This document shows positions 46,877 to 56,037 of a stretch of DNA of 64,000 nt, in pieces (the first letter of the stretch is position 1; each line of letters begins with the position of its first letter). The position numbers were made by a program, and so were the translations under genes. The stretch comes from Rubrivivax sp. (GTDB taxonomy: Bacteria > Pseudomonadota > Gammaproteobacteria > Burkholderiales > Burkholderiaceae_C): the NCBI GenBank assembly GCA_016789955.1, contig JAEUPB010000034.1, forward strand, positions 62,001-126,000. The letters run 5' to 3'. A model generated the notes under the pieces. It was not told the DNA's origin. It searched no databases and worked only from the letters and a program-made list of their open reading frames with translations.

Positions 46877-49087
46877 ATGCGAGGAGCCCTGGCCTGTCTG
46901 TTGTTCGTGTGTGCCGCCTTCGGTGTGCGGGCGGAGGATGCGGTGCGTGCCGTGCGGCTGTCTCCGGGGGAGACGATCCGGCTCGACGGCAGCCTGTCGC
47001 ACCCGGCGTGGCAGCGCGCGCCGCGCTGGACCTACTCGGTGGAGACGCAGCCGGTCGACGGCGCGGCCCCGGCCCAGGCCACCCACGTGCAGGTGCTGTT
47101 CGACGAGCACGCGCTGTACGTCGGCGTCACCGCGCTGGACACCGCGCCCGGGCTGATCCGCGACCTGCCGGTGCGCAACGACGGCGTCAACCGCACGCAG
47201 GACTTCGTGGTCGTCTACGTCGACCCGATCGGCACGAAGCAGTCGGCGCAGTGGTTCCGCGTCAACGCCGCCGGCAGCATGGCCGACGGCATCCACACCG
47301 CCGCCGACGACAGCGAGGACTTCGCGCCCGACTTCGACTGGGACGCCGCCGTGCAGCGCAATGCGCATGGCTGGACGGCGGTCCTGCGGCTGCCGTTCGC
47401 GTCGCTGCGCTACGGCGACAACCCCAACGGTGCCTGGCGCTTCATGGTGGCCCGGCGATTGCCCCGCGAGCACTTCCACCTCTCGGCCACCGTGCGCATC
47501 CCGCGTGGCGTGCCCAGCTTCATCCACACCCTGCAGCCGCTGGAAGGCGTGGAGCTGCCGGCGCGGCACCAGTTCGTCATCGTGCGGCCCAGCGTCACGC
47601 TGCGTCGCAGCCGCGACGAGGTGGTCGGCGGGTCGCGCACGAGCGGCAGCGAGCTCGACGCCAGCCTCGACGTGAAGTGGCGGCCGCGTGCCGAGCTGGT
47701 CGTCGACGCGACGCTGAACCCCGACTTCTCGCAGCTCGCGCTGGATGTGCCGCAGCTCGCCGGCAACACGCGCTTCGCGCTGTCGTTCCCGGAGAAGCGG
47801 CCGTTCTTCTTCGAGAGCGCCGACCTGCTGCGCACGCCCAGCGAGGCCTTCTACACGCGCACCTTCACCGCGCCGCGCTACGGCGTGCGCGGCACCTGGC
47901 GCACCGACGCACTGGCCGGCACGGCGCTGGTCGTCAGCGACCGCGGCGGCGGCCTCGTGCTGCTGCCCGGCGCCTACGGCACAGACGCGGCCGAGCAGCC
48001 GCGTTCGACCACGCTGGCCGCGCGCGGCCGCTGGGGCCACGGCAGCCTGCAGCACGGCGCCGTGCTGGCCAGCCGCCGCTACGACGGCGACCGCGGCGAC
48101 AACCATGTCGCGGGCCCCGACGTGGAATGGGCGCTGCCGCAGGGCTGGCAGCTGCGCGGCCAGTGGCTCGAATCGAGCACCACCGCGCAGCCCGATGGCC
48201 ACGGCGGCCTCGCGCGCGGCGACACCGTGGCTGGCCGTCGCCTGCTCGCCAAGCTGACGCAGCGGCGCGAGAACGGCGAGACCACGGTCACGATCGACGA
48301 GATCACCGCCGGCTTCCGCCACGACACCGGCTTCGTCTACCAGGCGGGCGTGCGCTCGATCGGCCTGTTCCACAACCGCGCCTGGCGGCCGCTCGGTCCG
48401 TTCAACGAGTTCTTCGCGACGCTCAGCGTCGAGCGGCAGACTGATCGCGCCACCGGCGCGGTGGTCAAGGAGGACCTGCGCCCAGGCATCTACGCCAACG
48501 CCGCGCGCAACCTGGAGTGGAGCCTGGAGCTGCACCCGCTGTCGCGCGTGCGCACCTCGCCGGGCGCGCCGCTGCTGCACGAGCGCTACGTCTACACGAG
48601 CCTCGTCTACACGCCGGCGCCCTGGTTTCCGTTCCTCGACGCCAACCTCGCGGTGGGGCGGCTCGCCGACACCGTGGCCAACCAGGTGCGCAACGGCGCC
48701 CGCGGCGCGCTGACGACGAAGGTGCGCCCGCTGCGGCCGCTCGAACTGGAGGCGAGCCACTCGACCGCCTGGCTCGACCGCGACGGCGGCCGCGCCTACG
48801 CCGAACGGGTGTCGCAGCTGCTCGCGGTATGGCACCTGGACGCGCGCAGCAACCTCCGCACGATCGTGCAGCGCACGAGCCTGGATCGGCGTGCCGAGCC
48901 AGGGGTGGCCGCGGCGGCGGGCGCCTCCAGCGCCACGTCGGTCACCTACACGTGGCGGCGCTCGGCCGGCAGCGTGCTCTACGTCGGCGCCAGCCGCTCG
49001 TCGGGCGGCCGCCCCACGGCACAGCGCGGCAGCGAGGTCTTCGTCAAGCTGCAGCTCGACACCGACGATCTCACCGGCTGGCTCTGA
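46877..49087 (+). CDS. DUF5916 protein with N-terminal carbohydrate-binding-like domain
   Basis: A 736-residue predicted outer-membrane protein. Signal peptide ([15 protein letters not shown]), then a family-9-like binding fold (about 20-220; [44 protein letters not shown] strands). The larger C-terminal part (about 235-736, [33 protein letters not shown]) is the DUF5916 region, rich in alternating beta strands as in a barrel. The mature end is Trp-Leu rather than the usual aromatic Phe. The ligand is unknown. It is a single gene, divergent from serC. Confidence 0.85.
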   Translation: MRGALACLLFVCAAFGVRAEDAVRAVRLSPGETIRLDGSLSHPAWQRAPRWTYSVETQPVDGAAPAQATHVQVLFDEHALYVGVTALDTAPGLIRDLPVRNDGVNRTQDFVVVYVDPIGTKQSAQWFRVNAAGSMADGIHTAADDSEDFAPDFDWDAAVQRNAHGWTAVLRLPFASLRYGDNPNGAWRFMVARRLPREHFHLSATVRIPRGVPSFIHTLQPLEGVELPARHQFVIVRPSVTLRRSRDEVVGGSRTSGSELDASLDVKWRPRAELVVDATLNPDFSQLALDVPQLAGNTRFALSFPEKRPFFFESADLLRTPSEAFYTRTFTAPRYGVRGTWRTDALAGTALVVSDRGGGLVLLPGAYGTDAAEQPRSTTLAARGRWGHGSLQHGAVLASRRYDGDRGDNHVAGPDVEWALPQGWQLRGQWLESSTTAQPDGHGGLARGDTVAGRRLLAKLTQRRENGETTVTIDEITAGFRHDTGFVYQAGVRSIGLFHNRAWRPLGPFNEFFATLSVERQTDRATGAVVKEDLRPGIYANAARNLEWSLELHPLSRVRTSPGAPLLHERYVYTSLVYTPAPWFPFLDANLAVGRLADTVANQVRNGARGALTTKVRPLRPLELEASHSTAWLDRDGGRAYAERVSQLLAVWHLDARSNLRTIVQRTSLDRRAEPGVAAAAGASSATSVTYTWRRSAGSVLYVGASRSSGGRPTAQRGSEVFVKLQLDTDDLTGWL

Positions 49088-49136
49088 CGCCACATCCGCC
49101 GCACCGGTCGGCCCGGCGTCGACCCTCGCGCTCAAG

Positions 49137-49156
49137 ATCGGCACGCGGATGCCGAT
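49137..49156. other. Inverted repeat upstream of PhnD-like gene
   Basis: ATCGGCA (49137-49143) and TGCCGAT (49150-49156) form a perfect 7-base inverted repeat with a 6-base loop, 29 bases before the ATG at 49186. It may be an operator or a terminator of the DUF5916 gene. Confidence 0.4.
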
Positions 49157-49185
49157 ACGCGCGGGGAGTCCCTGGAGAGTGTCGT

Positions 49186-50037
49186 ATGGATCGACGCAAG
49201 GCCGTGTCGGCCCTGGGTGCGGGCGCGCTGGCGTTCCCGCTGCGTCTGCGTGCGCAAGCCGCCGCGGAGGGCTACCGCTTCTCGCCCGTCAACCAGTACG
49301 GGCTGCAGCTCACCGCGAGCTACTGGAACCCGATCATCGAGTACGCCGCCGCGGCCAGCGGCGTGAAGATGCAGCTGAAGATCGGTCGCACGTCGGCCGA
49401 CACCACCGGCTACGTGCTGGCGCAGGAAGTGGACTTCGCGTTCACCAACCACCTGTTCAGCCCCGATCGCGAGCGCATGGGCTGGAAGGTGCTGGCCCGC
49501 CGCGACGCGCCCCCGGTGCACGGCCAGCTCGTCGTGCCCGAGGCGTCGCCGATCCGCACGCTGGCGCAGCTGAAGGATCTCGAGGTGGCCTTTCCCGGCC
49601 CCGAGGCCTTCGTCGCCTACAAGGTGCCGTACGCGCACCTGCTGGCGCTGGGCGTGCCGGTGAAGGTGGTGTTCGGCGGCAACATGGACAGCGCGCTGAC
49701 GCAGCTCGTCAGCGGCAAGGTCGCCGCGGTGGGCGGCAACTCGCAGCTCATCGAGGGCTTTGCCCGCCGCGAGGGCCGCGCGATGCGCGTGCTGTGGAGC
49801 TCCGAGCCCTATCACGACCTGGCGCTGATGTCGTCGCCGCGCGTGAAGCCGGCGGAAGCCGAAGCCGTGCGCCGCGCCTTCATCGGCATGGCCACCGATC
49901 CGGCCGGCCGCCGCGTGCTCGAGCAGGCGTCCAAGGCCGTGCAGATCGGCAACGTCACCGGCTTCGTGTCGGCCGGCGACCACGACTACGACAGCTATCG
50001 CCGCTTCTACGCGACGGCCCCGTCGACGCTGCGCTGA
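49186..50037 (+). CDS. PhnD-like periplasmic phosphate/phosphonate-type binding protein
   Basis: A 283-residue periplasmic substrate-binding-type protein. The signal peptide [25 protein letters not shown] contains an RRK pair and could use Tat or Sec. The mature part follows the PhnD fold: [22 protein letters not shown], then [44 protein letters not shown] and [16 protein letters not shown]. No ABC transporter genes are adjacent; a GGDEF/EAL gene follows 16 bases later. It is therefore more likely a ligand sensor for that protein than a transport component. The ligand is unknown. Confidence 0.87.
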   Translation: MDRRKAVSALGAGALAFPLRLRAQAAAEGYRFSPVNQYGLQLTASYWNPIIEYAAAASGVKMQLKIGRTSADTTGYVLAQEVDFAFTNHLFSPDRERMGWKVLARRDAPPVHGQLVVPEASPIRTLAQLKDLEVAFPGPEAFVAYKVPYAHLLALGVPVKVVFGGNMDSALTQLVSGKVAAVGGNSQLIEGFARREGRAMRVLWSSEPYHDLALMSSPRVKPAEAEAVRRAFIGMATDPAGRRVLEQASKAVQIGNVTGFVSAGDHDYDSYRRFYATAPSTLR

Positions 50038-50053
50038 CGACCCCGATCGCGGT

Positions 50054-53000
50054 ATGCGGCTGCTGCCCCGATCGCTGCTGAACCGCGTCTTCCTGCTTTA
50101 CGGGTTGACGCTGAGCGCGCTGCTGGCCGGCGCCCTGGCGCTGTTCCTCAGCGGGGACGTCGACCGCAGCATCGAGGAAGCGAGCCTGGCCGCCAACATG
50201 GTGGTGGAGATCGGCGCGCATGCCATCACCGACAGCGTGCTCGTCAACGACCAGGACGCGATCCAGCGCACGCTCAACGCCGCGGTGACGCGCACCGCGT
50301 TCAGCGGCGCACGCTACATCGAGGTGGGCGGCAACGTGCTGGTCGCGCGTGCCGGCACGCCGCCGCGGGAGCAGGTGCCCGCGGCCATCCGGCGCTGGGT
50401 GGCCGACCAGTTGCCGGAGGTCAACCGCGTCATCACCGCCGGCGGCCGCGACTACGGCGTGCTGCGGCTGGCCTTCACCACCGACGAGATCGCGGCGCAG
50501 CTCTGGCAGACGATGCTGCGCTCGCTGGCGCTCGGCGCCGTGGCCCTGGCGCTGGGCCTCGTGCTCACGCGCTGGCTGCTCGGCCGCTGGCTGGCCAACC
50601 TCGACCACCTGGGCCACGCCGCCGAGCAGATCCGCGCCGGCGAGCTCGACGTGCACGCCCGACCCACCGGTGATGCACCGGAAGAGGTGCGTCGCGCGCT
50701 GGAACAGTTCAACTCGGCCGCCAGCGGCCTGCGCGACCGCTACGGCGCGCGCATCGACGCGCTGACCCACGCGCTCGTGCAGCACAAGCGCGCCACCGAC
50801 CAGGCGGTGATCGTGCTGGAGCTCGACCCGTTGGGCGTGGTCACGGCCGTCAACGACCTGTTCTGCGCCGTCAGCGGCTGGCCGCGCGAGGCCGTGGTCG
50901 GGCGTCGCGACGCCTGGTCGCTGGAGCCCGAGCGCTACCGGGACTACGCGCGCGCCGTGCCGCAGGCGCCGTGCTGGAGCGGCGAGGTGGCCTGCCGCCG
51001 CCGCGACGGCAGCCTCGCGTGGATGCAGCGCACCGCGGTGCCGATCCACGACGAGGCCGGGGCGCTCGAGAAGGTCATCTGCCTGGACATCGATGTCACG
51101 CGCCAGAAGGCCGCCGAGCACACGCTCACCGGGGAGAAGGAGCGCGCCGAGGTGACGCTGCACTCCATCGCCGAGGGCGTGGCCACGCTGGACGCCGACG
51201 AGCGCGTGCAGTACGCCAACCCCGCGGCGCTGAAGATCGTCGGAGCGAGCCTCGAGACGCTGCGCGCGCGGCCGCTGCGCGACGTGGTGCAGGTGCTGTC
51301 GTCATCGGCGATCCCGTTGCGCGCCGATGCCGGCGCCAGCGCCCTGGCCGACGTGCGGCTGCCCGATGGCCGCGAGGTGGTGCTGGAGCTGACCCGGGCG
51401 CCGCTGCGCGACACGGCTGGCCGCCGCACCGGCGAGGTGATCGCGTTCCGCGACGTGACGCAGGAGCACCAGATCCGTCGCGAGCTGCAGCGGCTGTCGC
51501 TGGCGGTGGAGCACGCGGCCAGCGCGATCTTCATCACCGATCCGCAGGGCCGCGTCGAGTACGTCAACCCGAAGTTCACGCAACTCACCGGGTTCGCGCT
51601 GCCCGACGTTCGCGGCCAGACGCCGCGCTTCCTGAAGTCCGGGCAGACCGGCCGCGCGGTCTACGACGCGATGTGGGAGTCAGTGCGGGCCGGCCGCGTC
51701 TGGCGCGGCGAGCTGCTGAACCGGCGCAAGGACGGCTCGCTCTTCTGGTGCACGCAGACGCTTTCGGCGGTGTGCGACGAGCAGGGCCGCCCGAGCCAGT
51801 ACGTCTCGGTGATGGAGGACGTGACGCAGCGCAAGCGCGCCGAGGAGATCATCCACAAGCTGGCCTACTTCGACGCGCTCACCGAGCTGCCGAACCGCCG
51901 CATGTTCATGGAGCGCGCGGTGCAGCAGCTGCGCGCGGCCCGCGAGGTGCGGCGGCCGCTGGCCATGTGCTACCTCGACCTCGACGGCTTCAAGAACGTC
52001 AACGACACGCTGGGCCACGGCGCCGGTGACACGCTGCTCGCCGAGGTGGCGCGGCGCATCCGCTCGTGCCTGCGCGAAGGCGACTTCCTCGGGCGGCTGG
52101 GCGGCGACGAGTTCGCGCTGCTGCTGCAGGCGGCCGACACGCCGGAGGCCGTGGCCGCGATCGGCCGCCGCATCATCGAGCTGCTCGAACAGGTGGTGCG
52201 CATCGACCAGCACGACATCTACGTCAGCACCAGCATCGGCGTGGCGATGTGCCCCGACGACGGCGTCGACGTGACCGACCTGCTGCGCAAGGCCGACATG
52301 GCGCTGTATCGCGCCAAGGAGGTGGGCAAGCGCAAGCTGGTGTTCTTCACCGCCGAGATCGAGCAGCACCGGCGCAACCGCAGCGAGCTGGAGGCCGCGC
52401 TGCGCGAGGCCTTGCCGAGGCGCGAGTTCAAGCTGGTCTACCAGCCGAAGGTGGACATCGACACGCAGGCCGTGACCGGCGCCGAGGCGCTGCTGCGCTG
52501 GGAGCATCCCGGCAAGGGGCGCATGGCGCCGGACCTCTTCGTGCCGCTGGCCGAGGAGACGCGGCTGATCGTGCCGATCGGCCGCTGGGTGCTGGAGGAG
52601 GCCTGCCGGCAGATCCGCGTGTGGAACGATCGCGGGCTGGAGGACGTGCGCGTCGCGGTGAACCTGTCGTCGGTTCAGTTCCGCTCGCCCGAGCTGGTGG
52701 AGGACATCGAGCGCATCGTGCGCGACTCGGGTATCCGCGCCGAACAGCTCGAGCTGGAGATCACCGAGAGCGGGCTGATGGAGGACCCGGCGGCGGTGGC
52801 CGGCATCCTGGAACGCCTGCGGGCGATCGGCCTGACGATCGCCATCGACGACTTCGGCACCGGTTACTCGTCGCTGGCCTACCTCAAGTCCTTCCCGGTC
52901 AGCGTGCTGAAGATCGACCGCTCGTTCGTGCGCGATCTCGAGCGCGACGCCAACGACCGCGGCATCGCCGAGGCGGTGATCTCGATGGCGCGCGTGCTGA

Positions 53001-53209
53001 AGGTCGACGTGGTGGCCGAAGGCGTGGAGACGCGCGGGCAGCTGGACATCCTCGATGGCATGGGCTGCCAGCTCGCGCAGGGCTACTACTTCAGCCGCCC
53101 GATCCTGCCCGAGGCCTTCGAGTCCTACTGGTGGCGCCATCGGCCGCGGCCGCACTTCGAGCCCACCGACGCGATGCCGCCGGGCTTCGAATCCACCGTG
53201 CCGGGCTGA
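50054..53209 (+). CDS. Membrane PAS-GGDEF-EAL cyclic-di-GMP enzyme
   Basis: A 1051-residue signalling protein. A first membrane helix (about 10-31), a periplasmic region (about 35-150), a second helix (about 157-178) and a HAMP-like linker lead to three PAS segments (about 250-355, 370-475, 485-600), then GGDEF (about 610-775) and EAL (about 785-1040) domains. The diguanylate cyclase motif is intact as RLGGDEFALLL, and the phosphodiesterase has EALLRWEHP, NLSSVQF and DDFGTGYSSLAYLK. Both activities are possible; the net direction cannot be read. It is 16 bases after the PhnD-like gene, so the periplasmic part probably senses that protein. Confidence 0.93.
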   Translation: MRLLPRSLLNRVFLLYGLTLSALLAGALALFLSGDVDRSIEEASLAANMVVEIGAHAITDSVLVNDQDAIQRTLNAAVTRTAFSGARYIEVGGNVLVARAGTPPREQVPAAIRRWVADQLPEVNRVITAGGRDYGVLRLAFTTDEIAAQLWQTMLRSLALGAVALALGLVLTRWLLGRWLANLDHLGHAAEQIRAGELDVHARPTGDAPEEVRRALEQFNSAASGLRDRYGARIDALTHALVQHKRATDQAVIVLELDPLGVVTAVNDLFCAVSGWPREAVVGRRDAWSLEPERYRDYARAVPQAPCWSGEVACRRRDGSLAWMQRTAVPIHDEAGALEKVICLDIDVTRQKAAEHTLTGEKERAEVTLHSIAEGVATLDADERVQYANPAALKIVGASLETLRARPLRDVVQVLSSSAIPLRADAGASALADVRLPDGREVVLELTRAPLRDTAGRRTGEVIAFRDVTQEHQIRRELQRLSLAVEHAASAIFITDPQGRVEYVNPKFTQLTGFALPDVRGQTPRFLKSGQTGRAVYDAMWESVRAGRVWRGELLNRRKDGSLFWCTQTLSAVCDEQGRPSQYVSVMEDVTQRKRAEEIIHKLAYFDALTELPNRRMFMERAVQQLRAAREVRRPLAMCYLDLDGFKNVNDTLGHGAGDTLLAEVARRIRSCLREGDFLGRLGGDEFALLLQAADTPEAVAAIGRRIIELLEQVVRIDQHDIYVSTSIGVAMCPDDGVDVTDLLRKADMALYRAKEVGKRKLVFFTAEIEQHRRNRSELEAALREALPRREFKLVYQPKVDIDTQAVTGAEALLRWEHPGKGRMAPDLFVPLAEETRLIVPIGRWVLEEACRQIRVWNDRGLEDVRVAVNLSSVQFRSPELVEDIERIVRDSGIRAEQLELEITESGLMEDPAAVAGILERLRAIGLTIAIDDFGTGYSSLAYLKSFPVSVLKIDRSFVRDLERDANDRGIAEAVISMARVLKVDVVAEGVETRGQLDILDGMGCQLAQGYYFSRPILPEAFESYWWRHRPRPHFEPTDAMPPGFESTVPG

Positions 53210-53229
53210 GCGAGCCGATACCATGGCGG

Positions 53230-53237
53230 CCCCCCCC
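53230..53237. repeat. Homopolymer run of eight C between two genes
   Basis: The run lies 20 bases before the ATG of the next gene, just after another ATG at 53223 that is out of frame by one base. One extra C would place that ATG in frame and add a short N-terminal extension. A slippage effect is inference. Confidence 0.5.
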
Positions 53238-53257
53238 ACCACCTCCCGGGAGCCCCC

Positions 53258-53956
53258 ATGGCCAAGCCGATGATCGACCCCGATGCGCTGATCTCGATGT
53301 TCGAGAGCGCCACCGCCAAGCAGGGCGAGCAGCTGCGCCAGGCCGTCGGCGAAGCGACGCTGAAGGCGCTGCAGGCCCGCGAACTGACGCTGAAGAACAT
53401 CCGCTCGACGCTGGCCGCGGTGACCGACGCCGCCGGGCAGGGCGCGGCGAAGAACCTCGTGGCCGGGGCCGACGTGCCGGCACTGCTCGACAAGGCCGTG
53501 GCCGGCATGGACGACGCCCTGCTGCGTGCCGTGGAGGCCAACCGCACGGCGCTCTCCACGCTGATGGCGCAGGGCGCCGACCTGAAGGACAAGCAGCTCG
53601 GCCGCGCGCTGCAGGAACTCGAGAAGATCGAGGACAGCCTGATCGGCGCCGTGAAGAAGATGGCCCAGGGCGCGACACCGATGGCCGGGCCGTGGACGCA
53701 GGTGCTCGAGAAGATGCAGATGGGCGGCACGCAGTCGGGCGCGAGTGCCGCCACGGCGGTGGAGCAGCTGATGGAGCAGACCACGCGGAACCTGCGCGCG
53801 GCCCGCGGCGCCAGCCTGCGTGCCGCGCAGGTGATGGCCGAGAGCTATGCGGCGCTGGCCAGCGGCGTGCTGATCGGCATGAGCGAGGCGATGCAGCGCG
53901 CCGCCGCGGCGTCGAAGCCCGCGGCGCCGGCGCCGGCCGCCAAGTCGAAGAAGTAG
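53258..53956 (+). CDS. Helical protein of unknown function (phasin-like)
   Basis: A 232-residue protein I do not assign with certainty (it may be the DUF6781 family). It is almost entirely alpha-helical and Ala/Leu/Lys-rich with no signal peptide. The middle (about 70-185) has heptad-like helices such as VAGMDDALLRAVEANRTALSTLMAQGADL and AVEQLMEQTTRNLRAARGASLRAAQVM. The C-terminus is a Pro/Ala/Lys tail (KPAAPAPAAKSKK), as in some phasins. GGGAG precedes the ATG at 53258. It follows the GGDEF/EAL gene by 48 bases and is convergent with the M13 peptidase gene. Confidence 0.7.
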   Translation: MAKPMIDPDALISMFESATAKQGEQLRQAVGEATLKALQARELTLKNIRSTLAAVTDAAGQGAAKNLVAGADVPALLDKAVAGMDDALLRAVEANRTALSTLMAQGADLKDKQLGRALQELEKIEDSLIGAVKKMAQGATPMAGPWTQVLEKMQMGGTQSGASAATAVEQLMEQTTRNLRAARGASLRAAQVMAESYAALASGVLIGMSEAMQRAAAASKPAAPAPAAKSKK

Positions 53957-53963
53957 GCCCGCC

Positions 53964-55973
53964 CTACCAGATCTGCAGCGGCTCGGCGGCCACCATCGGG
54001 TCGCCGGCCTTGCAGCCGAAGGCCTTCGCGAAGGCCGGTGTCTGTGACATCGGTCCCAGCACGCGGAAGCGCCCGGGCGAGTGCCCGTCGGTGCGCAGCT
54101 GGTCCATCAGCGCCTCGCTGCGCGACTTGCTGCGCCAGACGATGGCGTTGGCGATGAAGAAGCGCTGCTCGGGGGTCTGCCCGTCCACCAGCACCGGCGC
54201 CTTGCCCGCCGCGCGTTGGCGCGCCAGCGCGATCTGCAACCCGTCGTAGGCGATCTGCAGGCCGGCGAGGTCGGAGATGTTCTCGCCCAGCGTCAGGCGG
54301 CCGTTGATGCGCACACCCGGCAGCGGCTCGTAGCCTCCGTACAGCGCCGCCACGCGCGCGGCGCGGCTGCGGTAGGCCGAGGCGTCCTGCGGCGTCCACC
54401 AGTCGTTCAGGTTGCCGAGGTGGTCGTAGCGGCGGCCACGGTCGTCGAAGTGGTGCGTGATCTCGTGGCCGATGATCATGCCGATCGCGCCGTAGTTGGT
54501 GGCGTCGTCGGCGGAGGCGTCGAAGAAGGGCGGCTGCAGGATGCCGGCCGGGAACACGATCGCGTTGCCGGCGGCGGCGAAGGCGTTGACGATGTGCGGG
54601 CTGGTCGTCCAGCGCAGCCGGTCGACCGGCTGATCGAGCTCGGCGACACGCCTGGCCGTGGCCCAGGCGGCCACGCGCAGCAGGTTGCCGGCGTGGTCGG
54701 CCGGGTCCAGCACCAGGCCGGCGTACGACGGCCAGCGTTCGGGCATGCCGATCCTCGTGACCATCGCGTCGAGCTTGGCGCGGGCCCTCTCGCGCGTGGC
54801 TTCGCTCATCCACCCGAGCCGGCCGATGCGTTCGCGCATCGCGGCTTTGATGTCGGCCACCATCTGCAGCGCGCGCGCCTGGGCCTGCGGCAAATGGGCG
54901 CGCGAGGCATACAGCTCGCCCAGCGTCAGCGCCAGCGGCGCGCTGCCGTAGGCCCCGCCGAGCTGCAGGATCAGCTGCTCGGCGCGCGGGAGCGGCGCCT
55001 TCAACCCGCGGATGGCGCCGCCCCGGTAGGCGAAGTGCGCGTCGGCAAAGGCCGGCGGCAGGCGGTCGGCCGCCAGGTCCAGCAGCCGCACGCGCAAGTA
55101 GCTGCGCCAGCTCGCCAGCGGCGCCTGCGCCACCAGCGCGCCGACGGCCTTCACGAACTCGGGCTCGGCCACCACCGTGATGGCCACGCCGTCGGGCCGG
55201 TGGGCATAGGCGGCCAGCAGCGTGCGCGGCGCCAGTGGCGGGGCCAGCTCGTGCAGCTGCTCCGGGCTCATCGGGTTGTAGCGCACCATCGGGTCGCGCC
55301 GCTGCTCGCGCGGTGCGGTGGCGCGGGCCAGCTCGGTCTCCAGCGCGAGCAGCGCGTCGATCGTCGCATCGTCCGCGGGATAGCCCGCCGTCTTCAGCAG
55401 CCGCTGCGCGTACAGCCGGTAGGCCTCGCGCAGCCTGCGTGAGCGGTCGTCATCGTCGACGTAGTCGGCGCGATCGGGCAGGCCCAGGCCGCCGGGCGAG
55501 AGCACCAGCGCATGGCGGGCGCCGTCGCGCGCATCCGGGCCGATGGAGAAGGCCAGCGGTGCCGAGCTGCCCAGGCGGGCCAACTGCCCCATCAGCGCCG
55601 GCAGGCTGTCGCGCGTGACCTCGTCGATGCCGCGCAGCTGCGGCTGCAGCGGCGACAGCCCGCGTGCGGCGATCGATGCGCGGTCCATGCCGGCCTGGTA
55701 CGACGCGGCCAGCAGCTTCAGCCCCGGCGAGGTCTGGCGCGCGGGGTCGGCCACCAGTTCGGCCAGCGCCCGCTCGAGCAGCTTGGCATTGGCCACGCGC
55801 AGCGTGTCGAAGCTGCCGATGCGCGCGCGCTCGGCTGGCAGCTCGATGCTCGCCCGCCAGCCGCCGTTGACCCAGGCGTCGAAGTCGGTGCACGGCGTCG
55901 CTTCATTGGCGTGCGCCGCCGGCAGCGCGGCCAGGGCCAACGCTGCCGCGGCGATCAGGGAGGGCAGGTGCAT
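53964..55973 (-). CDS. M13-family (neprilysin-like) zinc endopeptidase
   Basis: A 669-residue secreted metallopeptidase. Signal peptide (LIAAAALALAALPAAHA) and then a short Cys-containing N-terminus. The catalytic motifs are HEITHHFDD (zinc His, Glu) and GENISDLAGLQIAY (third ligand Glu), both intact. NAFAAAGNAIVFPAGILQPPFF is also typical of M13. The C-terminus ends EPLQIW, close to the usual CxxW-type end. TAGACT on the minus strand ends 6 bases before the ATG, with no Shine-Dalgarno. It is divergent from sbcB over 64 bases. It probably degrades small peptides in the periplasm. Confidence 0.93.
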   Translation of the reverse strand: MHLPSLIAAAALALAALPAAHANEATPCTDFDAWVNGGWRASIELPAERARIGSFDTLRVANAKLLERALAELVADPARQTSPGLKLLAASYQAGMDRASIAARGLSPLQPQLRGIDEVTRDSLPALMGQLARLGSSAPLAFSIGPDARDGARHALVLSPGGLGLPDRADYVDDDDRSRRLREAYRLYAQRLLKTAGYPADDATIDALLALETELARATAPREQRRDPMVRYNPMSPEQLHELAPPLAPRTLLAAYAHRPDGVAITVVAEPEFVKAVGALVAQAPLASWRSYLRVRLLDLAADRLPPAFADAHFAYRGGAIRGLKAPLPRAEQLILQLGGAYGSAPLALTLGELYASRAHLPQAQARALQMVADIKAAMRERIGRLGWMSEATRERARAKLDAMVTRIGMPERWPSYAGLVLDPADHAGNLLRVAAWATARRVAELDQPVDRLRWTTSPHIVNAFAAAGNAIVFPAGILQPPFFDASADDATNYGAIGMIIGHEITHHFDDRGRRYDHLGNLNDWWTPQDASAYRSRAARVAALYGGYEPLPGVRINGRLTLGENISDLAGLQIAYDGLQIALARQRAAGKAPVLVDGQTPEQRFFIANAIVWRSKSRSEALMDQLRTDGHSPGRFRVLGPMSQTPAFAKAFGCKAGDPMVAAEPLQIW

Positions 55974-55979
55974 GCCGGA

Positions 55980-55985
55980 AGTCTA
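55980..55985 (-). promoter_or_regulatory. Candidate -10 box, leaderless M13 peptidase transcript
   Basis: TAGACT on the minus strand ends 6 bases before the start codon at 55973; no Shine-Dalgarno is present. Confidence 0.45.
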
Positions 55986-56025
55986 GGAGGCCAAGCCTCC
56001 CAGAGGCCCGTTCCCGCCCGTCGGC

Positions 56026-56031
56026 TATCGT
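56026..56031 (+). promoter_or_regulatory. Candidate -10 box, leaderless sbcB transcript
   Basis: TATCGT ends 6 bases before the sbcB ATG at 56038; no Shine-Dalgarno is present. Confidence 0.4.
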
Positions 56032-56037
56032 GCACCC

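Noticed and set aside
49186..53209. A phosphonate uptake operon (phnCDE-like)
   Set aside because: No ATPase or permease gene is near the PhnD-like protein; the partner is a GGDEF/EAL enzyme.
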